Shown: positions 43,788 to 52,461, counted from the stretch's first letter. The stretch is DNA of 64,000 bases from UBA877 sp035506155 (GCA_035506155.1 DATJPX010000021.1:62001-126000), one strand, 5' to 3'. Made by a program: numbers and translations. The notes: a model not told the origin generated them from the sequence alone.

Positions 43788-43796
43788 TGGTACACT
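43788..43796 (+). promoter_or_regulatory. Extended -10 promoter TGGTACACT
   Basis: TG-N-TACACT (TACACT at 43791-43796) ends 6 bases before the GTG of the downstream gene, giving a leaderless transcript. The -35 is weak, as is usual with extended -10 promoters. Confidence 0.5.
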
Positions 43797-43802
43797 TAAC
43801 CC

Positions 43803-45179
43803 GTGAACCCGAACCTCGTCTGGGAAATTCGCAGTTTCATCAAACGCCAGCCCCTGAAAACCATCGGGATCCTTCTGGCCGCCTGGATTTTCCTGGCCTG
43901 TTTGAACGGCTTGCTGCATTTCCTGGATCCCGGGCTTGATACGGCCATCTGGTTCCCGATCTCGATCTTCTTTGGCCCGGCGTTTCATCTTTCCGGCCTT
44001 CCATATGCCATCCTCTTTCTGGGTGTGCTTTATTTGGCCTTCAAACTCCTCCCGCACCTCAATCAATTTACAAGCTGGCTCCTGGGTCTGCTTTTCATCC
44101 TGCTTGGCAATCTGGCTCAGGGAAATTTCGACATTGCCTTTCGACAACCTTTCTATCTCTCCGGTACGCAGTATTACAGCGACGCCCTGAAAATCAGCTC
44201 GTGGCGGGCATGGCTAGAGGCATTCAACAACCAACAAGCCAGCTTGTTCGTGCACAGCAGAACCCACCCTCCATTCGCCGTCCTGTTACACTACCTGCTA
44301 ATCCGGTTGTCGGGAAACAACCTGGCCGTTCTGGCCGGAGTATTCATTCTAATTTCAAGTCTCTCCATTCCTTTGCTCGGATTGATCCTCGGCGAACTTG
44401 GCATTGACCGGGTCCAGCGAAACCGCCTCGTCCTTTTATTCAGCCTGCTCCCGGCGATTAACATCTATACAGCCGTCAGCCTGGATGGGCTGATCCTGAC
44501 AACTTGTACACTGTTTCTGCTGGGATTGGTCATGCTGCTGCGCAGGCAAAAATTCAGCCTCGCCGGGGCCTTCCTGATATTCGCCGGTCTCACATTGACC
44601 AATCTGCTCACTTTTGGCGGTTTATTTCTCGTCGCGGTCGGTCTCGGGCTAGGTACACTCGATCTCCTGCTCAATCGGAAAACATCTTTATTGCTGACAA
44701 GCCTGGCATCCGTAGTTCTTTTGGTCGCCGGGGCATTTATATTGAATTCGACGTTCCATTACAACCACCTACAGGCTTTCCTGACCAGTTCCCGGATCGA
44801 AAACCCGGACGGGTTCCGTCTGCTTACTCAGCCTCTGGAATACCTAATGAGTCGGATCGAAGGAATCAGTGAGATAGGATTGTTTCTTTCAATAGGATGT
44901 CTGGCTGCCCTCTTCCAAAAAGATCGAATCAAGACGATCACAGGAGGAATTCGTATCGATACTGCCTGGGGGATCGCCCTTACCGGGCTTGTGATCGTGG
45001 CCGGTATGTTCCTGATCGGGATGTTCCGCACCGGCGAGACTGCTCGGACATGTTTATTCATTTACCCGTATCTGGTCTTGATATTCTATAAAGACGATCC
45101 CGGGCTGCTGGGCGACCTGACAATCATCGCTGCACTTCAAACGATCATCATGCAGTTGTGTGGAAATTACTACTGGTGA
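43803..45179 (+). CDS. Multi-helix membrane protein, GT-C glycosyltransferase-like
   Basis: 458 residues with about ten to twelve hydrophobic helices. The early motif 'SRTHPPFAVLLHYLL' resembles the HPP loop of GT39/ArnT-type GT-C transferases, and there is a 'LDPGLDTAIWF' acidic loop near the start. No confident family assignment. GTG start with no Shine-Dalgarno and an extended -10 directly upstream. It ends 19 bases before the mevalonate-pathway gene; a link with polyprenyl-phosphate sugar donors is possible but only suggestive. Confidence 0.65.
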   Translation: MNPNLVWEIRSFIKRQPLKTIGILLAAWIFLACLNGLLHFLDPGLDTAIWFPISIFFGPAFHLSGLPYAILFLGVLYLAFKLLPHLNQFTSWLLGLLFILLGNLAQGNFDIAFRQPFYLSGTQYYSDALKISSWRAWLEAFNNQQASLFVHSRTHPPFAVLLHYLLIRLSGNNLAVLAGVFILISSLSIPLLGLILGELGIDRVQRNRLVLLFSLLPAINIYTAVSLDGLILTTCTLFLLGLVMLLRRQKFSLAGAFLIFAGLTLTNLLTFGGLFLVAVGLGLGTLDLLLNRKTSLLLTSLASVVLLVAGAFILNSTFHYNHLQAFLTSSRIENPDGFRLLTQPLEYLMSRIEGISEIGLFLSIGCLAALFQKDRIKTITGGIRIDTAWGIALTGLVIVAGMFLIGMFRTGETARTCLFIYPYLVLIFYKDDPGLLGDLTIIAALQTIIMQLCGNYYW

Positions 45180-45198
45180 GAGGAAAAGTGATCGGCCG

Positions 45199-46170
45199 AT
45201 GAACCTTTCTGCAACCGCTCTTGCCCATCCAAATATTGCCTTTATTAAATATTGGGGGAACCGTGATGAGGTCCTGCGCCTGCCCGTCAATGGTTCGATC
45301 TCGATGAACCTGGCTGGCCTAGATACGCGAACCAGCGTATCCTTCGACAGCTTTCTCACAGCTGACGATGTAACGATCAACGGGGAAATTTCAGACGGCG
45401 CCAGCCTGGAGAGGGTCAGCAAATTCCTCGACGAAGTTCGTCTCCTGGCCGGGATCAACCACTTTGCCCGCGTCGTGAGCGCCAACAACTTCCCTGCCGG
45501 CGCTGGGATCGCCTCCTCAGCCGCCGCGTTTGCGGCTTTGGCGCTGGCCGCCAGCCGGGCTGCAGGCTTGTCCCTGGATGAATCGGCCCTCTCTCGACTG
45601 GCCCGGCACGGTTCCGGGTCGGCCTGTCGATCCATTCCGGCCGGTTTTGTCGAGTGGAAGGCAGGAACACAGGATCACGACTCCTTCGCCGTATCCATCG
45701 CTCCGGCCGGGCACTGGAACCTGGTCGACTGTATTGCCGTGCTCTCCAGTGAACATAAATCCACCGGCTCGACGAAAGGCCACGCCCTCGCCGGGACGAG
45801 TCCGCTGCAAGCCGCCCGGGTGGCGGATGCGCCTCGCCGGCTTGACCTGTGCCGGAATGCAATCCTTCAGCGGGATTTTACGGCCCTAGCCGAGGTCGTC
45901 GAACTCGACTCGGACATGATGCATGCCGTGATGATGACATCCCACCCAGCCCTGTTCTACTGGCAGGCTGGCACATTGACTGTCATGCAAGCCGTCCGGG
46001 AAGCCCGTTCGAAAGGCCTGCCGGTCTGTTACACCATCGACGCCGGACCGAACGTCCACGTGATCACCCTTTCGGACCAGGCGGATGGGGTCGTTGGGTT
46101 TTTGCGGGAGATATCCCCGGTCAAGGAAGTTCGGATGGCTCCGGCGGGCGGCCCAGCAAAACTCCTTTAG
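45199..46170 (+). CDS. Mevalonate (di)phosphate decarboxylase
   Basis: GHMP-superfamily enzyme that turns a phosphorylated mevalonate into an isopentenyl (di)phosphate by ATP-driven decarboxylation. Family motifs: 'PNIAFIKYWGNRDE' (Lys17), 'LPVNGSISMNL', ATP-binding 'FPAGAGIASSAAA', 'GSGSACRSIPAGFVEW', catalytic Asp281 in 'DAGPNVH'. In classical diphosphomevalonate decarboxylases the first motif reads WGKRD; here Lys is replaced by Asn21. Chloroflexota are known to use phosphomevalonate decarboxylase plus isopentenyl phosphate kinase (shown for Roseiflexus), so this enzyme may be of that type. Start chosen at the beginning of the conserved block with GAGAGGAAAA upstream. 323 residues. Confidence 0.88.
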   Translation: MNLSATALAHPNIAFIKYWGNRDEVLRLPVNGSISMNLAGLDTRTSVSFDSFLTADDVTINGEISDGASLERVSKFLDEVRLLAGINHFARVVSANNFPAGAGIASSAAAFAALALAASRAAGLSLDESALSRLARHGSGSACRSIPAGFVEWKAGTQDHDSFAVSIAPAGHWNLVDCIAVLSSEHKSTGSTKGHALAGTSPLQAARVADAPRRLDLCRNAILQRDFTALAEVVELDSDMMHAVMMTSHPALFYWQAGTLTVMQAVREARSKGLPVCYTIDAGPNVHVITLSDQADGVVGFLREISPVKEVRMAPAGGPAKLL

Positions 46171-46238
46171 CCCCGGACAGCCTTTCAACTCTCAGCGTTT
46201 ATTTAACTGGACCGGTCGATTCTCCCTTCCAAAAAGGA

Positions 46239-46244
46239 TATAAT
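46239..46244 (+). promoter_or_regulatory. -10 TATAAT before the M50 protease gene
   Basis: A perfect TATAAT about 50 bases upstream of the start codon; the -35 (TCGATT, 17 bp) is poor. Confidence 0.45.
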
Positions 46245-46293
46245 CAACCCGAGCGCTTCGTCAGAGGCAAAACCAACTTTTTACGAGGTAGAA

Positions 46294-47706
46294 ATGAACA
46301 CAGCCATCCTCGGCGGGATCACCTTCGTGGTGGTCTTCGCCGGAATCATCTTTTTACACGAATTGGGCCACTTCGTCGTCGCCCGATTATTCAAGATCGA
46401 AGTCGAGGAGTTCGGAATCGGCTTCCCGCCGCGGCTGATCCGCTTGTTCCGCGGCAAGGGCGACCTTATCATTGGGGATCAGAAAGTGGTCATGCCTCTC
46501 AACTTCGACCTGCCTTTCGACCACAAGACGGTCGGCTCGCGGGCCGTCACCGCCACAGCGGATTCGATCCGCGGTGAGCTCGTCTTGCGGACGATCGATT
46601 TCGCCGCCACGGAGGACGGACAGTACAGGCCCGACCCAGTCGCAGCGCACGGTCCCTCGACGGTCCAGATCACCCACCCGGCAGACGAGAAACCCCACAA
46701 ACTTTTTAAGGAGGCCGTCCAACCGGGAGCGATCCAACTGAGCGGCATCCTGAAAGACATCCGGCCCGGGACCGAATTCACCCTGAACTGGATTCCGCTG
46801 GGCGGGTTCAACCGCATCAAAGGCGAGGATGACCCGACCCAGAAAGGCGGCATGGCGGCCGCCAACCCCTGGAAGCGCATTCCGGTCCTGCTGGCCGGCG
46901 CCTTTATGAACCTGCTGACAGCCTTCCTGGTAATGACGATTTACTTCAGTCAGTACGGCGTCCCGGATACCCATGCGATCGCCCTGATGAGTATCAGTCC
47001 GGCCTCCCCGGCCGACACCGCCGGATTAAAAGTGGGCGACATCATCCTTCAAGCCGCCGGGATAAAGATCGGCGGGGATACTGCCGAGTTGATCAGGCTT
47101 GCTCACAGCTATGGCGACCGTCCGCTTCCGCTCGTCGTCCAACGAGGCAACCAGACCATCGACATTACCGTGATGCCTCGCTCAAACTATCCATCCGACC
47201 AGGGGCCGATCGGGATTTCCATAGGCAATCCGTTCAACCCGGCGAAGACCTGGTTCGAAACCATCCCGGTGAGCTTTACCACGGTCGTGGCGGAAATCAA
47301 CGATCTGCTCGCCCTCCCCGGCCGCATTCTCGCCGGCACCGTGTCACCCCAAGAAGCCCAGATCGGTGGACCACGCAGCATCTGGAACCTTTTCCAACAG
47401 TCTGTCGCCAAGGACGTATCCAGCCGGCAGACGGCGCCGAACGGTCAAGCCAGGGTGCCGACCAATTACACGCTTGAAATAATCATTTCGTTGACCCTGA
47501 CTGTCGGTGTAGCCAACCTGCTTCCCATCCCGGCACTCGACGGTTGGCGCATCTTCACTTCGCTGGTCGAGATCGTCCTGCGCCGGCCCATTCCAGCAAA
47601 GTACCAGGTCGCCATCAACAGTGTAGGCTTCCTCGTGTTACTTTTATTATTGGGTTTCTTTTACATCAAAGATTTCATCAACCCAATATCGATTACCCTT
47701 CCCTAG
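46294..47706 (+). CDS. M50 site-2 protease (RseP-like) with PDZ domain and an insertion
   Basis: Intramembrane zinc protease of 470 residues. Zinc motif HELGH (His22, Glu23, His26) in the first helix; third ligand Asp416 in 'LLPIPALDGW'. PDZ domain ~225-295 ('SPASPADTAGLKVGDIILQAAG'). A stretch of about 100 residues (~58-160) is inserted between 'GFPPRLIRLFRGKGD' and 'FTLNWIPLGGF', which adjoin in ordinary RseP proteins. Probably cleaves anti-sigma factors or remnant signal peptides. ACGAGGTAG ribosome region. Confidence 0.92.
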   Translation: MNTAILGGITFVVVFAGIIFLHELGHFVVARLFKIEVEEFGIGFPPRLIRLFRGKGDLIIGDQKVVMPLNFDLPFDHKTVGSRAVTATADSIRGELVLRTIDFAATEDGQYRPDPVAAHGPSTVQITHPADEKPHKLFKEAVQPGAIQLSGILKDIRPGTEFTLNWIPLGGFNRIKGEDDPTQKGGMAAANPWKRIPVLLAGAFMNLLTAFLVMTIYFSQYGVPDTHAIALMSISPASPADTAGLKVGDIILQAAGIKIGGDTAELIRLAHSYGDRPLPLVVQRGNQTIDITVMPRSNYPSDQGPIGISIGNPFNPAKTWFETIPVSFTTVVAEINDLLALPGRILAGTVSPQEAQIGGPRSIWNLFQQSVAKDVSSRQTAPNGQARVPTNYTLEIIISLTLTVGVANLLPIPALDGWRIFTSLVEIVLRRPIPAKYQVAINSVGFLVLLLLLGFFYIKDFINPISITLP

Positions 47707-47724
47707 GAGACGTTTAATCACGCC

Positions 47725-48726
47725 ATGGCACAGAACGTACCTTTCCAGACCGTTATCGATGCCTTACTGGATGAAAACGCACCATTTCCGGCGCGCTACC
47801 TGCACCGGTTTTCGGACATTACACCGGCAGATCTTAAATCCCTGTTGAACGCTTGGCCCAAGGTCGCCACCCGTCGAAAACACGCTCTCCTCGAAGACCT
47901 GGAAGAGTTGGCGGAATCAGATACATTGACAAATTTCGACGATTTGGCGCGGCCGCTTCTGGACGATTCGGATGCGCACGTGCGCGTCCTGTCCATCCGG
48001 CTTCTTTGGGAATGCGAAGATCCCAAACTCATCCCCATCTTCCTCGATATGGTTACAGCAGACGAGGACAAGGAAGTTCGAGCTGCCGCTGCCAATGCAC
48101 TCGGGATGTTCGTCTACCTGGGCGAGCTCGAAAAAATCCCTGCGGAAACCCATCATGAAATAGAAGACCAGCTGCTGAAGATAACGACCTCCAAGGGCGA
48201 TCTTCTGCTCCGCCGGAGAGCGCTCGAATCGCTCGGATATTCCGGCCGGGAAGAAGTCGTCCCTCTCATCGAAGCTGCTTACCACGAAAAAAATCCCGAG
48301 TGGGTTGTCAGCGCCCTGTTTGCGATGGGACGGTCCAGCGACAAGCGCTGGAAGAAGAACATCCTGTCCCAGCTGCACGCATCGAACGAAGATATCCGCG
48401 TGGAGGCCATCCACGCAGCCGGGGAGCTTGAGCTCGAGTCCGCCCGCAAGATCCTGCTCGACGAGCTGGAGGACGAAGAAGACCTGGGGCTGCGCCGCGA
48501 GCTCATCTGGGCCCTGGCCAAGATCGGCGGCGAGGGCGTCCGCGACCGGCTCGAAGAGCTGGCGGAAATCGAAACAGACGATGAGGAAGTGGAGTTCATC
48601 GAGGAAGCGCTGGATAATTTGTCCTTCACCGAAGACATGGCTCAGTTCGACATGTTCGGCTTCGACCCCGACTCAGACCCATCCGAGGAAGATTCGGATG
48701 CAGAAGACGAAGAGGACATCGAATAG
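47725..48726 (+). CDS. HEAT-repeat protein
   Basis: 333-residue soluble protein of alpha-alpha hairpins of HEAT/PBS-lyase type. Repeats are clear from ~75 to 290: 'DDSDAHVRVLSIRLLWECEDP', 'DEDKEVRAAAANALGMF', 'LLRRRALESLGYSGREEVV', 'NEDIRVEAIHAAGELEL'. The C-terminal ~40 residues are strongly acidic (Asp/Glu-rich). A protein-protein scaffold; partner unknown. Starts 18 bases after the M50 gene, so likely in one transcript. Confidence 0.85.
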   Translation: MAQNVPFQTVIDALLDENAPFPARYLHRFSDITPADLKSLLNAWPKVATRRKHALLEDLEELAESDTLTNFDDLARPLLDDSDAHVRVLSIRLLWECEDPKLIPIFLDMVTADEDKEVRAAAANALGMFVYLGELEKIPAETHHEIEDQLLKITTSKGDLLLRRRALESLGYSGREEVVPLIEAAYHEKNPEWVVSALFAMGRSSDKRWKKNILSQLHASNEDIRVEAIHAAGELELESARKILLDELEDEEDLGLRRELIWALAKIGGEGVRDRLEELAEIETDDEEVEFIEEALDNLSFTEDMAQFDMFGFDPDSDPSEEDSDAEDEEDIE

Positions 48727-48837
48727 TGCCTGGACGATCCATGGAATTCGAGAAACCTCACCAAGCCAGCAATTTCAATAAAATTAGACCCGGTTCCATC
48801 CTTCTTACTGCTCGACCGGATTACCTGGGGAGGTAAC

Positions 48838-50028
48838 ATGCGTGGCCTGTTTCTTTCGATTCTTTGCTTAAGCTTGCTGGGCTTTTCTCAAAATGTGCAG
48901 GCGCAGTCCTCCATCGAATTAACAGACGTCGGAGTAACTTATCTATTCGGCGAGGAGATAACTTTCTCCGCCAAGCTTCCCCCACAAGCATCGGTCCAGA
49001 AGATATACCTTTTCTTCCAAGTGGAAGGCGATCAAAACACCCGGACTGTTCCTCTGGCGATCGCCGGGGACGGCTCGATCGATTACACCTATTCAATTCA
49101 ATCCGGGCTGCTCCGTCCCTTCTCCCATGTATTCTTTTGGTACCATATCACCCCAAACAACGGCAACTCCTTTGACAGCTCGCGCTATTTTTTCGAGTAC
49201 ACCGATAATCGGTATCCCTGGCAGGTCGTCGAAAACTCGGGCATCCGGGTGCATTGGTACACCGGGGACCTGGCCTTCGGCCAGGATGCCTTGAACACGG
49301 CTCTCGCCGGCTATCAGGCGATCCAGGCGCTCATTCCGACCACTTCGACGGATCCGATCAATATCTACATTTACGCATCGCCCGAAGACGTCCAGAATAC
49401 CCTCAACCTTGGCGGCTATACCTGGGTGGGTGGACACGCAAGCCCTGACTTGGGCGTAGTCCTGGTCTCGATTGCTCCCGGCGACACCCAAAGCATCGAG
49501 ATGGAGCGCCAAATCCCGCACGAACTTGCCCATGTTCTCCTCTACCGGCAGATCGGGGCAGCCTATGCAAAACTACCCACCTGGCTCCTCGAAGGAATTG
49601 CGTCGCAAGTCGAACAGTATCCCAATTCAGATTACACTCAGGTGCTTACAGTCTCTGCTGTGAGTGGGAAATTAATCCCGATCACGGACCTGTGTGGGCC
49701 ATTTCCGATGGACGCTTCCGGGGCGATCCTGGCATATGCCGAATCCGACGACTTCGTGCATTTCTTGATCGCCAACTATGGAAGCACGAGCATACGCGCC
49801 TTGATCCAGGTCTATTCCGATGGCCTGGCCTGCGACGAAGGCGCCGCCCGGGCAGTCGGTGCGCCGCTTTCCCAGTTAGACTCGGAATGGCAGAAAACGT
49901 CCTTGAAAAATCGCGGAACGGGATCGGGCGTTTCGAATTTCCTTCCCTACCTGGCTGTTCTCCTGCTCGTCCTGATCTTGCCCGCCTGGAGACTGGTTTT
50001 GAACCTCCGCAAGAAGGGTGACCAATGA
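48838..50028 (+). CDS. Membrane-anchored HExxH metallopeptidase (peptidase MA-like)
   Basis: 396 residues: signal peptide (residues 1-22, ending 'VQAQ'), a beta-rich extracellular domain (~25-125), then a gluzincin-like domain with 'IPHELAHVLLYR' (His228, Glu229, His232) and downstream 'WLLEGIASQVEQ', where the Glu of LLEG is the probable third ligand. A single C-terminal helix ('FLPYLAVLLLVLILPAWRLVL') anchors it, with a basic tail inside. Matches the peptidase-MA-like family of bacterial envelope proteases. GGGAGG ribosome site. Its stop overlaps the acylphosphatase start. Confidence 0.85.
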   Translation: MRGLFLSILCLSLLGFSQNVQAQSSIELTDVGVTYLFGEEITFSAKLPPQASVQKIYLFFQVEGDQNTRTVPLAIAGDGSIDYTYSIQSGLLRPFSHVFFWYHITPNNGNSFDSSRYFFEYTDNRYPWQVVENSGIRVHWYTGDLAFGQDALNTALAGYQAIQALIPTTSTDPINIYIYASPEDVQNTLNLGGYTWVGGHASPDLGVVLVSIAPGDTQSIEMERQIPHELAHVLLYRQIGAAYAKLPTWLLEGIASQVEQYPNSDYTQVLTVSAVSGKLIPITDLCGPFPMDASGAILAYAESDDFVHFLIANYGSTSIRALIQVYSDGLACDEGAARAVGAPLSQLDSEWQKTSLKNRGTGSGVSNFLPYLAVLLLVLILPAWRLVLNLRKKGDQ

Positions 50029-50318
50029 CGGCGAGCCACCCACTGGACCCGGCACGAGTCCACATTTGGGTTTCCGGACGCGTCCAGGGTGTGGGATTCA
50101 GGGCTTTCGTGCAGCAATCCGGGACGATTTTCGGGCTGACCGGTTGGGTTCGCAACATCGGTTATGACCAGGTCGAGGTCGTGGCGGAAGGATCCAGACC
50201 CGTCTTGGAGCGATTCGCCGAAGCAGTAAAAACCGGTCCGCGAGCATCACGAGTCGATGATGCCAGGATCGAGTGGGAGCAACCGATCGACGAATTTTCC
50301 AGTTTTGAAGTTCGCTAA
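50025..50318 (+). CDS. acyP: Acylphosphatase
   Basis: 97-residue enzyme that hydrolyses acylphosphates. Signature 'VSGRVQGVGFRAFVQQ' with the catalytic Arg in GFR; the catalytic Asn is in 'GWVRNIGYDQVEV'. The ATG overlaps the previous stop (ATGA), so it is translationally coupled to the membrane protease. Confidence 0.95.
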   Translation: MTASHPLDPARVHIWVSGRVQGVGFRAFVQQSGTIFGLTGWVRNIGYDQVEVVAEGSRPVLERFAEAVKTGPRASRVDDARIEWEQPIDEFSSFEVR

Positions 50319-50403
50319 CCTATCAAAATCCAATACAATATTCATCATCAATGGGGCTCCCGGGTAAAATTGCCGGGACTTCATTACCTTGGATAAGGAA
50401 AAG

Positions 50404-50709
50404 ATGAAAAAACATACCATTACTGTGATAAGTATCCTTTGCCTTGTCATCCTGGCCGGGGCTATCCTGGCTGCCTGCGGCTCAAGTGCGACACAGGTCA
50501 CAAGCGGTCCGTCCTCGGGTGGGCTGGACGGTCAGGCATTGTTGCAACAACGTTGCTCGGTTTGCCACTCCACAGACCGAGTCACCTCCCAGCAAAAAAC
50601 CGCCGACCAATGGAAGAGGACTGTCGACCGGATGATTGCCAACGGCGCTCAACTTACTCCCCGGGAAGAAGCCACGTTGGTAAATTATCTGGCCCAGAAT
50701 TTCAAGTAA
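50404..50709 (+). CDS. Small c-type cytochrome-like lipoprotein
   Basis: 101 residues: lipoprotein signal with lipobox 'LAAC', a Ser/Gly-rich linker, then one heme-c motif CSVCH. Its helix context is 'GQALLQQRCSVCHSTDRV', and the C-terminal part is 'TPREEATLVNYLAQNF'. A Met axial ligand is plausible in 'DRMIANGA'. Probably a surface electron carrier, or a quinohemoprotein-type subunit. Start at the ATG with AAGGAAA upstream. No redox partner gene nearby. Confidence 0.85.
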   Translation: MKKHTITVISILCLVILAGAILAACGSSATQVTSGPSSGGLDGQALLQQRCSVCHSTDRVTSQQKTADQWKRTVDRMIANGAQLTPREEATLVNYLAQNFK

Positions 50710-50742
50710 CCGGGTGCGCCAGGCGCGGCCAGTTTTTTCGAT

Positions 50743-51447
50743 TTACCCGAATCCCAACCCGCGTTCTTTCAGCGAAACCCAGCGGCCCTGGCCAATGACA
50801 ATGTGGTCCAATACTTCGACATCGAGCAGCTTTCCCGCCTGAACGATCGCCCGCGTTACCGAAACATCGTCAGGGCTGGGAGTCGGATCCCCACTTGGAT
50901 GGTTGTGAACGACGATCAGTGCGGAGGCGTTTCGTCGGATTGCAGGCTTGAAAAGCTCGCCGATATGCACTTGGGAAGAGTTCACCGACCCCTTATAGAT
51001 CTCGACGGTATCCAAAACGCGGTTGCGCGTGTCCAGCAGAATTACCCGCAGGTGCTCCTGCTCCAGCCCAGACATCTCGTAAGCCAGCAAAGCAGCAGCA
51101 TCCCCGGGGCTGTTAATCGAGAATCGTTCCTCTGCGGATTCAAGCGATAGCCGCCGGCCCAGCTCGATGGCGGCTTTGATCTGAGCTGCTTTGGCCTCCC
51201 CCACTCCGCGCTGATTGCACAACTCCTCGAACGGAACCCGGTGCAGCCCGGAAAGGCCTCCACAAGCCGTCAGGAGCCTTTGCCCAAGTTGGACGGCATT
51301 CTCTCCGGCAACCCCGACACGCAGGAGAATGGCGAGCAGCTCAGAGGTTGCAAGGGCCTGGGCACCCAGGTGGGAAAGGCGCTCACGCGGCCGCTCACTT
51401 ACAGCCAAATCCGTGATCCGGTAAACTGTTGCATTGGATTCGCTCAT
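50743..51447 (-). CDS. radC: RadC-family JAMM protein
   Basis: 234 residues. N-terminal HhH-like helices ('LLTACGGLSGLHRVPFEELCNQRGVGEAKAAQI' region) and a C-terminal JAMM/MPN+ metal domain with 'VVHNHPSGDPTPSPDD' (HxHxxxxxxD type). Named after an E. coli DNA-repair locus, but the repair role is disputed; its biochemical role is unknown. GGGAGG precedes the ATG. Confidence 0.93.
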   Translation of the reverse strand: MSESNATVYRITDLAVSERPRERLSHLGAQALATSELLAILLRVGVAGENAVQLGQRLLTACGGLSGLHRVPFEELCNQRGVGEAKAAQIKAAIELGRRLSLESAEERFSINSPGDAAALLAYEMSGLEQEHLRVILLDTRNRVLDTVEIYKGSVNSSQVHIGELFKPAIRRNASALIVVHNHPSGDPTPSPDDVSVTRAIVQAGKLLDVEVLDHIVIGQGRWVSLKERGLGFG

Positions 51448-51516
51448 GATGCCTCCCTTTTACCAAATAAATATTACAACAAAGTAACGGGATTCACAAC
51501 TAATTCGTGAAACAGC

Positions 51517-51545
51517 TTGACAGACTACAATCTTCCCTATATAAT
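51517..51545 (+). promoter_or_regulatory. Consensus promoter of tRNA-Asn
   Basis: TTGACA (51517-51522) and TATAAT (51540-51545) with a 17-bp spacer: both hexamers are perfect consensus. The expected start site is about 5 bases before the tRNA. Confidence 0.92.
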
Positions 51546-51556
51546 CTCGCCTGCTT

Positions 51557-51628
51557 TCCTCGCTAGCTCAACGGCAGAGCGGGCGGCTGTTAACCGCTAG
51601 GTTCGAGGTTCAAATCCTCGGCGAGGAG
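51557..51628 (+). tRNA. tRNA-Asn (GTT anticodon)
   Basis: Complete cloverleaf: acceptor TCCTCGC / GCGAGGA, D-arm GCTC/GAGC, anticodon loop CTGTTAA with anticodon GTT at 51589-51591, T-arm GAGG-TTCAAAT-CCTC, discriminator G. CCA is not encoded. Confidence 0.95.
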
Positions 51629-51631
51629 CTA

Positions 51632-51665
51632 AAAACGCCTCACGCATTGCGATGAGGCGTTTTTT
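51632..51665 (+). terminator. Terminator after tRNA-Asn
   Basis: 11-bp stem AAAACGCCTCA / TGAGGCGTTTT (51632-51642 with 51653-51663), 10-base loop that can itself form a 3-bp stem, then T. Confidence 0.9.
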
Positions 51666-51692
51666 GATTCCTTCCAATGTGGAATCGGCAAG

Positions 51693-51717
51693 AAAAAACG
51701 GCGCCTTGATGCGCCGT
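51693..51717 (-). terminator. Terminator of the FmdB gene
   Basis: On the minus strand a 7-bp stem ACGGCGC / GCGCCGT with 6-base loop is followed by six T. Confidence 0.8.
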
Positions 51718-51737
51718 CTACATGCTGTCTTCCATGG

Positions 51738-52028
51738 CTACTCGGTTTTGTCGGTTTTGCTTGTCGATCCTTTTGTTGTTTCACCACTCCCCTTGTTTTC
51801 ACCGGTATCTTTTTTCTCTTCCGCCTTTTTGGAAGATTGACCGGATGGCGAGTGATGGTCTGTGGCGTAAAATCCCGACCCCTTAAATACAATTCCCACC
51901 GGCTGGAACACCTTTTTCAAGGTCTTTTTTCCGCATTCGGGGCACCGGACGAGAGTAGCATCGCTAAAAGATTGTTGTTTGTCGAATTGGACACCACAAT
52001 TATCACACCGATAGGTATAAACTGGCAT
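51738..52028 (-). CDS. FmdB-family zinc ribbon protein
   Basis: 96 residues. N-terminal FmdB/CxxC zinc ribbon: 'YTYRCDNCGVQFD' and 'RCPECGKKTLKKVF'. The C-terminal ~40 residues are Lys/Glu/Ser/Thr-rich and disordered. The family is named for a putative regulator of a formamidase-amidase gene; function in other bacteria is unknown. AAGGAAAA precedes the ATG. Confidence 0.92.
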   Translation of the reverse strand: MPVYTYRCDNCGVQFDKQQSFSDATLVRCPECGKKTLKKVFQPVGIVFKGSGFYATDHHSPSGQSSKKAEEKKDTGENKGSGETTKGSTSKTDKTE

Positions 52029-52154
52029 GGTGATTTTTCCTTACACAATTGATTTGAATGACTAACCTTCACACGGCGGGTCATTATAGCGCACTCAAGA
52101 AGTAGCTGCAAGAGGGCACTTCAAAAAGCCTGTAAAACAATAACCACCCGGAAT

Positions 52155-52182
52155 AAAAAAAGACTGCCCGATTTCGGCAGCC
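52155..52182 (-). terminator. Terminator of the small membrane-protein gene
   Basis: On the minus strand a GC stem GGCTGCC...GGGCAGT-type hairpin is followed by a run of seven T. Confidence 0.7.
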
Positions 52183-52201
52183 TATTCTCGTTTTATCTTT
52201 A

Positions 52202-52432
52202 TCACCGGATGATCGTTACGACCTTCGAAATCACTACCGCAACAAATACGAATATCAAAGGCAAGATACCTATATTCAAGAAACGTCTCAGGCTTTTTAC
52301 GTTTTTGTTGGTCCCGGTGCTCGTCAGCTCTTTTTGGATTAAAAGGGCAATCAAGACCAGGATGCCAATGATGGCAAATGATCCTGCCAGGGTTACGGTC
52401 GATACGGTGGATGTAGTTACAGTAGAAATCAT
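52202..52432 (-). CDS. Small two-helix membrane protein
   Basis: 76 residues with two hydrophobic helices ('LAGSFAIIGILVLIALLI' and 'IGILPLIFVFVAVVISKVV') separated by a basic loop. No family recognised. Supported as a gene by a consensus promoter upstream and a terminator downstream; the ribosome site is weak. Confidence 0.6.
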   Translation of the reverse strand: MISTVTTSTVSTVTLAGSFAIIGILVLIALLIQKELTSTGTNKNVKSLRRFLNIGILPLIFVFVAVVISKVVTIIR

Positions 52433-52461
52433 TCTAGAAAGCCTTAAAATTAATCTACCTT

